From positions 1 to 36,294 of the forward strand of contig SHVN01000022.1 of assembly GCA_009694215.1 (NCBI GenBank): a DNA stretch of 36,294 nt, written 5' to 3'. The notes beneath the pieces were generated by a model. It was not told the origin of the DNA. It worked only from the letters and a program-made list of their open reading frames with translations, and did no database searches. Position numbers and translations under genes: made by a program. The DNA is from Xanthobacteraceae bacterium (GTDB lineage: Bacteria > Pseudomonadota > Alphaproteobacteria > Rhizobiales > Xanthobacteraceae). Within the stretch, counting starts at the first letter, position 1; each line of letters starts with the position of its first letter. Positions 27,109 through 35,076 of the stretch are shown here, one piece after another.

Positions 27109-28314
27109 TCAGCTCTTCGGCGCGCAGGGACCGACCTTCTCCGCCTTGCAGGCGTCCTTGACGTTGTCGATCTTGCCGAGCAGCTTCTGGTGCAGCTTGC
27201 CGTCCTTGCCCTTCACCACCTCGACCAGATACTCGTTCATGATGATGTCGCGGGTCTCGGGATCGATCGAGATCGGGCCGCGCGGGCTGTTGTACTTCCA
27301 GCCAGCGAGCGCCTTGAGCGCGGCGTCCGCGTCCATCTTGCCCTTGGTGGCTTGCGCCGCGTGCACGATCGCCGCCATGCCGTCATAGGCGCCGACCGCG
27401 ATGAAATCCGGCGTCGAGTCGGGGCCGTAGTCCTTCTTCCAGGCGGCGACGAACTTCTTGTTCTCGGCGTTGTCGAGGTCGGCGTTGTAGTGGTGCATGG
27501 TGATGAGGCCGACCGCCGCGTCGCCCATCGCCTGCAGCTTGATGTCCTGGGTGATGTCGCCCGGGCCGATAAGCTTGATGCCGGCATCCTTCATGCCGAG
27601 CGCGCCGTAGGTCTTGGTCACCGCCAGCGCGTGGTCGCCGGCCGGCACGAAGACGAACAGCACGTCCGGCTTCTTGTCCTTGGCGCGCTGCAGGAACGGC
27701 GTGAAGTCCGGCACCTGGCCGGCGCCGCCCATCGGGATTTCGTCGATCACCTTGCCGCCATTGGCCTCGAACGAGCGCTTGAACGCTGCGAGGCTGTCCT
27801 TGCCGGGCGGGAAGTCGGAGTAGCCGACGATCGCGGTCTTGGCCTTGAGCTGCTTGGCGGCCGCTTCGCCCATCGCGTAGCCGGCGTGCCACATGCTGAA
27901 CGAGGTGCGCACGAAGTACGGCGACATGGTGGTGATGTGCGCGGTGCCGGCGTTCATGATGACGGCGAGCTTCTTGCCGGCCGTCACGACCGGTGCGGAG
28001 GCGATGGCGTTCGGCGAATAGATCCAGCCGGCCAGCGCGTCGACGTTCTCCTGGGTCAGCAGCTCCTGCACCGCGATCTTGGAATCGGCGCCAGACGGGT
28101 TCTTGTCGTCGCGCTTGATGATCTTGAGCTGCAGCGGCTTGATCTTGTCGGCGTTTAGCTTGAGATACTGCTCCACGCCGCGGTCGATCTGCTGTCCGAG
28201 TTCGGCGCCGATGCCGGTGAACGGTGCAACCAGGCCGATTTTGACCGACTGCGCCTGTGCCAGCGCGGCCGACAAGGCAAGCGCGGCCGATGCAGCGAGA
28301 ATGCGTTTGATCAT
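27109..28314 (-). CDS. livK: Liv-type ABC transporter substrate-binding protein LivK
   Basis: This periplasmic binding protein of 401 residues has a signal peptide cut after AQA at about residue 21, followed by SVKIGLVAPFTGIGAELG, typical of type I (Peripla_BP_6) binding proteins. GGGAGAG upstream of ATG 28314 fixes the start. It is the promoter-proximal gene of the Liv cluster and is divergent from the MetE-like array. The ligand is unknown: family members bind branched-chain amino acids, amides or aromatic acids, and the catabolic surroundings favour the last. Confidence 0.92.
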   Translation of the reverse strand: MIKRILAASAALALSAALAQAQSVKIGLVAPFTGIGAELGQQIDRGVEQYLKLNADKIKPLQLKIIKRDDKNPSGADSKIAVQELLTQENVDALAGWIYSPNAIASAPVVTAGKKLAVIMNAGTAHITTMSPYFVRTSFSMWHAGYAMGEAAAKQLKAKTAIVGYSDFPPGKDSLAAFKRSFEANGGKVIDEIPMGGAGQVPDFTPFLQRAKDKKPDVLFVFVPAGDHALAVTKTYGALGMKDAGIKLIGPGDITQDIKLQAMGDAAVGLITMHHYNADLDNAENKKFVAAWKKDYGPDSTPDFIAVGAYDGMAAIVHAAQATKGKMDADAALKALAGWKYNSPRGPISIDPETRDIIMNEYLVEVVKGKDGKLHQKLLGKIDNVKDACKAEKVGPCAPKS

Positions 28315-28650
28315 TGAAATCTCTCCCGAAGTGCTTGAACCGGCGCCGTTGACGCTCGGCCGGTTTCGGCACGGATATTAGGGCGAAAGCGCGAACCATC
28401 GCAAGCGAGCGGGATCGCTGCGGCGCGGCGTTTCAGCGCATTTTGCCGCGAAATATGGCACTTCCCTCCGGGGGCCCCTTCCTATCTTCAGGTGGCAATG
28501 GGAGGCGTCCCACCTCGCGATGCCCGGCGCCACGCGGCGGGTCTGCGGCCGCGAGGGTTGACGAGAGGGCTCCTTCTCGACCACTGACTGGCGCCCGTGC
28601 GATGCTTTGTCCAACGCACGCAACAAGACTTCGAGTGAGGAGACGTTCCA
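28315..28650. other. Divergent intergenic region livK / MetE-like array
   Basis: This 336-base stretch holds no convincing gene. It carries the livK promoter candidate near its left end, a CGAGA/TCTCG-type imperfect inverted repeat around 28562-28580 and a GAGGAG ribosome-binding site at 28637-28642. No clear -35/-10 pair was seen for the MetE-like array, and no sigma-54 GG-N10-GC box. As the only gene-free gap above 300 bases, it is the obvious place for a shared regulator site. Confidence 0.5.
28375..28404 (-). promoter_or_regulatory. Putative sigma-70 promoter for livK
   Basis: On the minus strand TTGCGA (28404-28399) and TAATAT (28380-28375) are separated by 18 bases, about 60 bases upstream of the livK start. 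The -10 box is close to consensus and stands out in GC-rich DNA. Assignment is by eye. Confidence 0.45.
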
Positions 28651-29757
28651 ATGAAAAGAATCACGTCCCCCTTTCGCGCCGACCATGTCGGGAGCTATCT
28701 GCGCACAGCCGCGATCACCGAGGCGCGTGCGAAGCGCGACAAGGGCCAGATCAGCGCGGCCGATCTGAAAAAGTTCGAGGATCAGGAAATCCCGAAGGTC
28801 ATCAAGAGGCAGGAAGAGGTCGGTCTGCAATGCGCGACCGACGGCGAGTACCGCCGCATGTTCTGGCACTTCGACTTCTATGACGGGCTCGACAATGTCG
28901 AGATCTACGAGCTCGACCACGGCATCCAGTTCCAGGGCGTGCAGACTAAGCCCAAGAGCATCCGCGTCACGGGCAAGATCGACTTCACCAATCACCCGAT
29001 GCTGGAGCATTTCAAGTTTCTGAAGGCGAACACCAAGGTGATGCCGAAGATGTGCATCCCGTCGCCGACGGTGATGCATTTCCGCCTGGAGCCCGGCTCG
29101 GTCGATAAGAAGGTGTATGCGGACCGCGACGCGATCTTCTCCGATCTCTCGGCGGCGTATCGCAAGGCGGTGAAGGCGTTCTACGACGCCGGATGCCGCT
29201 ATCTGCAGTTTGACGATACCGCCTGGGCTTATCTCTGCTCCGACGTCGAGATGAAGAAGGCGAAGGAGCGCGGCATGAATGTCGCGACGATCGCCGACGA
29301 CTACACACGCGTCATCAACGACTCCATCAAGGACAAGCCCGCCGACATGGTCATCACCACCCATGTCTGCCGCGGCAACTTCCGCTCGACCTGGATTTCG
29401 TCGGGCGGCTACGAGCCGGTGGCCGAGAAGATGCTCGCCGGATGCAACTACGATGGCTACTTCCTCGAATACGACAGCGAGCGCGCCGGCGGATTCGAGC
29501 CACTGCGCTTTCTGCCGAAGGGCAAGAAGATCGCGGTGGTCGGTGTCATTACCTCCAAGAGCGGCACGCTGGAGAGCAAGGACACGGTCAAGCGCCGCAT
29601 CGACGAGGCATCGAAGTTCGTCCCGCTCGAGCAACTGGCGCTGAGCCCGCAATGCGGCTTCGCCTCGACCGAGGAGGGCAACGTGCTGACCGAGGAGCAG
29701 CAGTGGGCGAAGATGCGCGAGGTGGTCGAGGTCGCGGAAGAGATTTGGGGGAAGTAG
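28651..29757 (+). CDS. MetE-like single-barrel methyltransferase, paralogue 1
   Basis: This 368-residue protein matches only the C-terminal (catalytic) barrel of cobalamin-independent methionine synthase (COG0620); full MetE is about 750 residues. The zinc ligands are all present: His238 and Cys240 (THVCRGN), Glu273 (YFLEYD) and Cys335 (SPQCGF). HVGS at 12-15 and TDGE at 63-66 align with MetE thiol-binding segments, while the MetE IQIDEP motif appears as LQFDDTAW (185-192). Such proteins activate a thiolate on zinc for alkyl transfer. GAGGAG eight bases before the ATG supports the start. It leads a five-gene array. A role in methyl or alkyl transfer during aromatic catabolism is inferred; true methionine synthesis is an alternative. 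Confidence 0.88.
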   Translation: MKRITSPFRADHVGSYLRTAAITEARAKRDKGQISAADLKKFEDQEIPKVIKRQEEVGLQCATDGEYRRMFWHFDFYDGLDNVEIYELDHGIQFQGVQTKPKSIRVTGKIDFTNHPMLEHFKFLKANTKVMPKMCIPSPTVMHFRLEPGSVDKKVYADRDAIFSDLSAAYRKAVKAFYDAGCRYLQFDDTAWAYLCSDVEMKKAKERGMNVATIADDYTRVINDSIKDKPADMVITTHVCRGNFRSTWISSGGYEPVAEKMLAGCNYDGYFLEYDSERAGGFEPLRFLPKGKKIAVVGVITSKSGTLESKDTVKRRIDEASKFVPLEQLALSPQCGFASTEEGNVLTEEQQWAKMREVVEVAEEIWGK

Positions 29758-29762
29758 GGCTT

Positions 29763-29890
29763 CGTGTCCCGGGCGCGGCGCGGCATGAAATGACGCGCCG
29801 CAGACCCGGGACTCCGGTTCTTCCTATAGGCAAACAACCGGGGTCCCGGATCAGCGGTGCACCGCATCGCGCTGCACCGCGTCTAGGACA
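29763..29890. repeat. Inverted-end intergenic element (copy 2)
   Basis: This copy shares CGTGTCCCGGGCGC, GCGCGGCATGAAATGA, GCAGACCCGGGAC and GTCCCGGATCAGCGGTGCA with the element at 22421-22592, and ends in a decayed GCGTCTAGGACA. It lies between MetE-like paralogues 1 and 2 and is shorter in its right half. Confidence 0.8.
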
Positions 29891-29907
29891 AGCAAGTGGA
29901 GATGGTC

Positions 29908-31014
29908 ATGAAACGCACCAAAGCCCCGTTCCGCGCCGACCATGTAGGCAGCCTGTTGCGAACAGCGCCCTTGAAGGACGCGCGCGCGAAGCACGCCAAG
30001 GGCGAGATCACCGCCGCGCAATTGAAGGCGGTCGAAGACCGCGAGATCGAGACGATCATCAAGAAGCAGGAGGAGGTCGGCCTGCAACTCGCGACCGACG
30101 GCGAGTTCCGCCGCTCGTGGTGGCAGTTCGACTTCTACAAGGATCTTGACGGCGTGGAGATGTACACGGTCGGCGAGGGCATCAAGTTTGCCGGCGTCAC
30201 GACCAAGGCAGAGAGCGTTCGGGTCATCGACAAGGTTGGCTTCAGCACCCATCCGCATGCCGATCACTTCAAGTTCCTGAAGGCGCACACCAGGGTGACG
30301 CCGAAGATGACGATTCCGGCGCCGAGCACGCTGCACTTCCGGCAGGGCCGGCCGTCGATCAGCAAGAAGATTTATCCCGAGCTCGACGCCTACTTCGACG
30401 ACGTCGCCAAGGCCTATCAGAAGGCGATCCGCGCGTTCTACGACGCCGGCTGCCGCTATCTGCAGATGGACGACACCGCCTGGTCGATGATGTGCGATCC
30501 GGGCGAGCGCGAGAGGTCGCGCGGCCGCGGCGACGATCCGGATTCGCTGCCGGCCAAATACGCCGCGATGACCAACAAGGCGCTCGAGGGCAAGCCTGCC
30601 GACATGGTGGTCACGCTGCACTCGTGCCGCGGAAACTTCCGCTCGACCTTCATCGCCAGCGGCGGCTATGAGCCGATCGCCGAGCGGCTCCTGGGCGAGG
30701 TCAAGCTCGACGGCTATTTCCTCGAATACGACAGCGACCGCGCCGGCGGATTCGAGCCGCTGCGCTTTATCCCGAAGGGCAACAAGATCGTCGTGCTCGG
30801 CGTCGTTACCTCCAAGAGCGGCAAGCTCGAAAGCAAGGACTCCATCAAGCGGCGGATCGACGAGGCCACCAAATATGTCGCGCTCGACCAGCTCGCGCTG
30901 TCGCCGCAATGCGGCTTTGCCTCCACCGAGGAAGGCAACGTGCTGGCCGAGGACGAGCAATGGGCGAAGCTCCGGATGATCGTGGAGTTGGCCGAGGAAG
31001 TCTGGGGGCGGTGA
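29908..31014 (+). CDS. MetE-like single-barrel methyltransferase, paralogue 2
   Basis: A 368-residue paralogue aligning without gaps to the first protein: zinc ligands His238, Cys240 (LHSCRGN), Glu273 and Cys335, with TDGE at 63-66. It shares the LQMDDTAW motif with paralogue 1 but not with paralogues 3-5, so these two form one subgroup. I chose the ATG at 29908, which gives the family start MKRTK and has GGAG six bases upstream; a GTG at 29896 and an ATG at 29902 are in frame. Palindromic repeats flank it on both sides, so it may have its own transcript or be a former unit boundary. The acceptor and donor are unknown. Confidence 0.87.
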   Translation: MKRTKAPFRADHVGSLLRTAPLKDARAKHAKGEITAAQLKAVEDREIETIIKKQEEVGLQLATDGEFRRSWWQFDFYKDLDGVEMYTVGEGIKFAGVTTKAESVRVIDKVGFSTHPHADHFKFLKAHTRVTPKMTIPAPSTLHFRQGRPSISKKIYPELDAYFDDVAKAYQKAIRAFYDAGCRYLQMDDTAWSMMCDPGERERSRGRGDDPDSLPAKYAAMTNKALEGKPADMVVTLHSCRGNFRSTFIASGGYEPIAERLLGEVKLDGYFLEYDSDRAGGFEPLRFIPKGNKIVVLGVVTSKSGKLESKDSIKRRIDEATKYVALDQLALSPQCGFASTEEGNVLAEDEQWAKLRMIVELAEEVWGR

Positions 31015-31029
31015 TCCAATACACCGTCG

Positions 31030-31129
31030 TCATCACCGGGCCGCGCCGAAGGCGCGAGACCCGGTGATCCCGATTTAACTGGCACGACCGTGCCATGGGA
31101 ATCGGGATGGCCGGGACGAGCCCGGCCAT
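31030..31129. repeat. ATGGCCGGG palindromic repeat pair (copy 2)
   Basis: Two stems, ATCACCGGG/CCCGGTGAT at about 31030-31068 with a GCGCC-GAA-GGCGC centre, and ATGGCCGGG/CCCGGCCAT at 31107-31129, lie between paralogues 2 and 3. They match the element at 36031-36128 in opposite orientation and the shorter one at 21327-21408. Confidence 0.8.
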
Positions 31130-31158
31130 GACGGAGCAACTGTAGGAGTGCAATAGAA

Positions 31159-32265
31159 GTGCAGCGTGCCAAGCCTCCGTTCCGCGCCGACCAGGTCGGC
31201 AGCCTGCTGCGTTCGTCCGCATTAAAGGGTGCGCGTGCGAAGCGCGGGAAAAATGAGATCACCGCCGGGCAGCTGAAGGCTGTCGAGGATCGCGAGATCG
31301 AAGCGATCATCAAGAAGCAGGAAGCGGTGGGATTGAAGTCGATCACCGACGGCGAATACCGCCGCGCGTTCTGGAACTACGATTTTCTGGGCAAGCTCGA
31401 CGGTGTCGAAGCCTATCTCGGCGAGCGCAAGATCAAGTTTCAGGGCAAGCAGCCCAAGCCGATGATGCTGCGGGTGATCGGGAAGCTGGGTTCCTACTCG
31501 ACCCATCCGATGATCGAGCATTTCAAGTTCGTTCAGTCGCACACCGGGCAGACGCCGAAGATGACCATCCCGTCGCCGTCGTCGCTGCATTTCCGCTACG
31601 GCCGTTCGGCGGTGCCGGAAGCAATCTATCCCGACATGGCCGATTTCTACCGCGATCTCGGGGAGAGCTACCGCAAGGCGGTGCGCGCCTTCGCCGACGC
31701 CGGCTGCCGCTACATCCAGCTTGACGAGGTGAACTTCACATATCTTTGCGATCCCGCCCTGCGCCAGCAGGTCACCGAGCGCGGTGACGATCCGGCCAAG
31801 CTGCCGCACGAGTATGCCAGGATGATCAACGCGGCGATCTCCGACGCGCCGCCGGACATGATGACCGCGATGCATCTTTGCCGCGGCAACTTCCAGTCCA
31901 CGTTCGTCGCCTCGGGCGGCTACGAGCCGGTGGCGGAAGTCCTGTTCAACGGGATCAACATCCAGGCCTATTTCATGGAATACGATAGCGACCGCGCCGG
32001 TGGCTTCGAGCCGCTGCGCTTCGTGCCCAAGGGCAAGACGGTGGTACTCGGCCTCGTCACCTCGAAATCCGGTACGCTCGAATCCAGGGATGAGCTCAAG
32101 CGCCGCATCGAAGAGGCGTCGAAATACATTTCGCTCGATCAGCTTTGTCTCTCGCCGCAATGCGGCTTCGCTTCCACCGAAGAGGGCAACATCCTGGCCG
32201 AGGATGAGCAGTGGGCGAAGCTGCGGATGATCGTGGAACTTGCCGACGAAGTGTGGGGGAAATAA
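31159..32265 (+). CDS. MetE-like single-barrel methyltransferase, paralogue 3
   Basis: This 368-residue paralogue keeps the zinc ligands His239, Cys241 (MHLCRGN), Glu274 and Cys335, and TDGE at 63-66. It carries LQLDEVN-type sequence (IQLDEVN, 187-193), closer to the MetE DEP motif than paralogues 1-2. Residue 12 is Gln instead of the histidine found in the other four (ADQVGS), a change beside the thiol-binding loop. It starts with GTG, GGAG lying ten bases upstream. The next gene starts four bases after its stop, so paralogues 3, 4 and 5 are a tight translational unit. Confidence 0.87.
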   Translation: MQRAKPPFRADQVGSLLRSSALKGARAKRGKNEITAGQLKAVEDREIEAIIKKQEAVGLKSITDGEYRRAFWNYDFLGKLDGVEAYLGERKIKFQGKQPKPMMLRVIGKLGSYSTHPMIEHFKFVQSHTGQTPKMTIPSPSSLHFRYGRSAVPEAIYPDMADFYRDLGESYRKAVRAFADAGCRYIQLDEVNFTYLCDPALRQQVTERGDDPAKLPHEYARMINAAISDAPPDMMTAMHLCRGNFQSTFVASGGYEPVAEVLFNGINIQAYFMEYDSDRAGGFEPLRFVPKGKTVVLGLVTSKSGTLESRDELKRRIEEASKYISLDQLCLSPQCGFASTEEGNILAEDEQWAKLRMIVELADEVWGK

Positions 32266-32269
32266 CTCC

Positions 32270-33376
32270 GTGCAACGCGCCAAGCCGCCCTTCCGCGCCG
32301 ATCACGTCGGTAGCCTGCTGCGCTCTGCGGCGCTGAAGGAGGCGCGCGCGAAAAGGGAGCGCGACGAGATCACGGCCGAGCAGTTGAAAGCGATCGAGGA
32401 CCGCGAGATAGAAGCCCTGATCGGCAAGCAGGAGGAGGTGGGCTTGAAATCCATCACCGACGGTGAGAACCGCCGCAAGTCATGGCAGATTGATTTTATC
32501 GCGGCGCTGCCGGGCATCGAGACATACAAGGGCACGCGCAAGGTCGCCTTCCAGGGCGGCGTGCAGCCGAAGCAAGACCTCATCCGCGTGGCGCGCAAGC
32601 TCGGCGACTTCGACACCCACCCGATGATCGAGCACTACAAGTTCCTGAAGGCGCACACCCGGCAGACGCCGAAGATGACGATTCCGTCGCCGTCGGCGGT
32701 GCACTTCCGCGACGGCCGCGATGCCGTGCCGGCGTCGATCTATCCCGACATGGAGGATTTTTATCGCGATCTCGGCCAGACCTACCGCAAGGTGGTGCGG
32801 GCTTTCGCCGACGCTGGCTGCCGCTATCTGCAGCTCGACGAGGTCAACTTGACCTATCTCTGTGATCCGAAGCTGATCCAGCAGGTGCGCGACCGCGGCG
32901 AGAATCCCGAGGAATTGCCGGCCGCCTACGCCCGGATGATCAACGCGGCGATGTCGGACATTCCCGACGACATGACCATCACCATGCATCTGTGCCGCGG
33001 AAACTTCCGCTCGACCTTCATCGCTTCGGGCGGCTACGAGCCGGTGGCGGAAACGCTGTTCAACACCATCAACGTGCACGGCTATTTCATGGAGTACGAC
33101 TCCGACCGCGCCGGCGGCTTCGAGCCGCTGCGGTTCGTGCCGAAGGGCAAGCAGGTGGTGCTGGGTCTCGTTACTTCGAAGACCGGCACGCTCGAGTCCA
33201 AGGACGAGATCAAGCGCCGCATTGACGAGGCGGCGAAGTTCGTCCCCCTCGACCAGCTTTGTCTCTCGCCGCAATGCGGATTTGCCTCCAGCGAGGAAGG
33301 CAACATTCTTGCCGAGGAGGAGCAATGGGCGAAGCTCCGCATGATCGTGGAGATCGCCGAAGAGGTCTGGGGATGA
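32270..33376 (+). CDS. MetE-like single-barrel methyltransferase, paralogue 4
   Basis: A 368-residue paralogue most like number 3, with zinc ligands His240, Cys242 (MHLCRGN), Glu275 and Cys336, LQLDEVN at 188-194 and TDGE at 63-66. The GTG at 32270, four bases after the previous stop, gives the shared start MQRAKPPFRADHVGS; an upstream TTG in frame would lie inside paralogue 3. A GGGGGAAAT stretch before the start may serve as ribosome-binding site. Its stop overlaps the ATG of paralogue 5 as ATGA. Divergence from paralogue 3 is concentrated around 68-110, the part likely to face the second substrate. Confidence 0.87.
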   Translation: MQRAKPPFRADHVGSLLRSAALKEARAKRERDEITAEQLKAIEDREIEALIGKQEEVGLKSITDGENRRKSWQIDFIAALPGIETYKGTRKVAFQGGVQPKQDLIRVARKLGDFDTHPMIEHYKFLKAHTRQTPKMTIPSPSAVHFRDGRDAVPASIYPDMEDFYRDLGQTYRKVVRAFADAGCRYLQLDEVNLTYLCDPKLIQQVRDRGENPEELPAAYARMINAAMSDIPDDMTITMHLCRGNFRSTFIASGGYEPVAETLFNTINVHGYFMEYDSDRAGGFEPLRFVPKGKQVVLGLVTSKTGTLESKDEIKRRIDEAAKFVPLDQLCLSPQCGFASSEEGNILAEEEQWAKLRMIVEIAEEVWG

Positions 33377-34479
33377 AAAGAACCAAGCCCCCCTTCCGCG
33401 CCGACCACGTCGGCAGCCTGCTGCGCCCCGCCGTGTTGCATGAGGCACGGGCGAAGCGCGCCAAGGGCGAGATCGCGCCGGACGCCTTGAAGACGATTGA
33501 GGACCGCGAGATCGAGCGCGTCGTCAAAAGGCAGGAGGACTTGGGTCTCCATGCGATCACCGACGGCGAGTTCCGCCGCTCGTGGTGGCATCTCGACTTC
33601 CTGTGGGGCCTCGACGGTGCCGAGAAGCACATCATGGATGCCGGCGTGAAGTTCGCGGCCGTGAACACGCGGAATGAGGGCGTGCAGGTCACGGGCAAGC
33701 TCGGCATGGCCGGCCCGCATCCGATGGTCGAGCATTTCAAGTTTGTTGCGGCGCACACTAAACGCACGCCGAAGATCACCATTCCCGCGCCGTCGGCGAT
33801 CTACGGCCGGCCAATGATGACGCCGATCAACAAGAAGGTCTATCCGGCGATGGACCAATTCTTTGCCGACCTCGGCGAGGCGTATAAAAAGGCCGTGCGC
33901 GGCTTCGCCGACGCCGGCTGCCGCTATCTGCAGCTCGACGAGGTGTTTATCGCCATGCTGTGCGATCCCAAGTATCGGGAGCAGATGGTGAAGCGCGGCG
34001 ACGATCCGGAAAAGCTCGGCCCGCTCTACGCCGATCTCATCAACGCGGCGATGTCGGACATTCCCGCCGACATGACCGTCACGATGCATCTGTGCCGCGG
34101 CAACTATAAATCGACCTTCATGGGTGCCGGCGGATACGACGCCGAGGCGGACGTGCTGTTCAACCGAACCAACGTGCACGGCTATTTCATGGAATACGAC
34201 TCCGAGCGCGCCGGTGGGTTCGAGCCGCTGCGGCTGGTTCCCAAGGGCAAGATCGTGGTGCTCGGCCTCGTCACCACCAAGACCGGTAAGCTCGAATCCA
34301 AGGATACGATCAAGCGCCGCATCGACGAGGCGGCGAAGTTCGTGCCCCTCGATCAGCTTGCGCTGTCACCGCAATGCGGCTTCGCCTCCACCGAGGAGGG
34401 CAACACGCTCACTGAGGACGAGCAATGGGCGAAGCTCAAGCTGATCGTCGAGGTGGCGGACGAGGTTTGGGGCCGTTGA
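33373..34479 (+). CDS. MetE-like single-barrel methyltransferase, paralogue 5
   Basis: The last paralogue, 368 residues, keeps His239, Cys241 (MHLCRGN), Glu274 and Cys335 as zinc ligands, with LQLDEVF at 187-193. It differs from the others in the segment near 141-150, where the common HFR is replaced by IYG, and in GAGGYDAEA instead of ASGGYEPVA after the zinc pair. These changes are near the expected pocket and suggest a distinct substrate. The ATG overlaps the previous stop; an upstream in-frame start would lie inside paralogue 4. A small lipoprotein gene follows after 72 bases. Confidence 0.87.
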   Translation: MKRTKPPFRADHVGSLLRPAVLHEARAKRAKGEIAPDALKTIEDREIERVVKRQEDLGLHAITDGEFRRSWWHLDFLWGLDGAEKHIMDAGVKFAAVNTRNEGVQVTGKLGMAGPHPMVEHFKFVAAHTKRTPKITIPAPSAIYGRPMMTPINKKVYPAMDQFFADLGEAYKKAVRGFADAGCRYLQLDEVFIAMLCDPKYREQMVKRGDDPEKLGPLYADLINAAMSDIPADMTVTMHLCRGNYKSTFMGAGGYDAEADVLFNRTNVHGYFMEYDSERAGGFEPLRLVPKGKIVVLGLVTTKTGKLESKDTIKRRIDEAAKFVPLDQLALSPQCGFASTEEGNTLTEDEQWAKLKLIVEVADEVWGR

Positions 34480-34551
34480 AGCCGTCGCCCTGACCGATTG
34501 TGCGGCATGCAAAAGCGGAGCATGATTTTCTCGCAGAGCGGGGGACTTCCG

Positions 34552-35031
34552 ATGAAATACCGGCCGTACATTTTGTTGCCTGTGGCGCTGCTGTTATCGG
34601 GCTGCGACGGGGATGACTGGAAGGAATCCTGGAATGCTCGCACCAGCAAGGGTCTCGCCCTCTGTCTGAGCAAGGACGAAAAGCAGAATCTCAGCCAGGA
34701 AACCGTCAGGCGCCACTGCCTTGCGAAGCACCAGCGGCCGGTCAACGTCACGCTGGACGGGCACGCGCGGTATGCCTCGGGCACGTTCCAGGGGCTTGTG
34801 ACGAACGCGGGCCAGAACGTCATCGTGACGGAATACACAGTGGTCCTGAAGCACGCGAAATCGGAGAAAACCGACACCGCGGTGTTCTCCCAACGACTGG
34901 TTGAGCCGCAGCGCGTCGATGCGTTCGAGATCTCCAAGCTTAGCTTTTTTCCAATGGAAGACAGCGAGCTGAACAAGGAAAGGTTTTCCTGGCAGGCCAA
35001 GGACGTGAAAGGGGTGAAAATCGAGTTTTGA
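34552..35031 (+). CDS. Small predicted lipoprotein, function unknown
   Basis: This 159-residue protein has a lipoprotein signal peptide: MKYR, a hydrophobic stretch and the lipobox LLSGC with Cys18, so it is likely anchored in a membrane and faces the periplasm. I do not recognise a domain in the remainder. The C-terminal half (about 65-155) is rich in beta-strand-like alternation (NVTLDGHARYASGTFQGLV, VIVTEYTVVLKH), as in small FxLYD or immunoglobulin-like domains. Two further cysteines, in LALCLS and RRHCLA, could form a disulphide. GGGGGA lies just before the ATG. It is less GC-rich than its neighbours and unrelated to the catabolic genes, so it may be a later insertion. Confidence 0.75.
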   Translation: MKYRPYILLPVALLLSGCDGDDWKESWNARTSKGLALCLSKDEKQNLSQETVRRHCLAKHQRPVNVTLDGHARYASGTFQGLVTNAGQNVIVTEYTVVLKHAKSEKTDTAVFSQRLVEPQRVDAFEISKLSFFPMEDSELNKERFSWQAKDVKGVKIEF

Positions 35032-35076
35032 TATGGCTTGCCAAACTTGGCTGGCCCGCTGACAAGGAAAGCGTGA

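Noticed and set aside
28440..28620. Sigma-54 promoter upstream of the MetE-like array (TGGCAC at about 28457)
   Set aside because: No GC element lies at the required spacing after the GGCAC.
28651..34479. The five MetE-like genes as one fragmented or frameshifted metE
   Set aside because: Each is a complete 368-residue barrel with its own start, stop and full zinc site, and they are paralogues, not successive parts of one protein.
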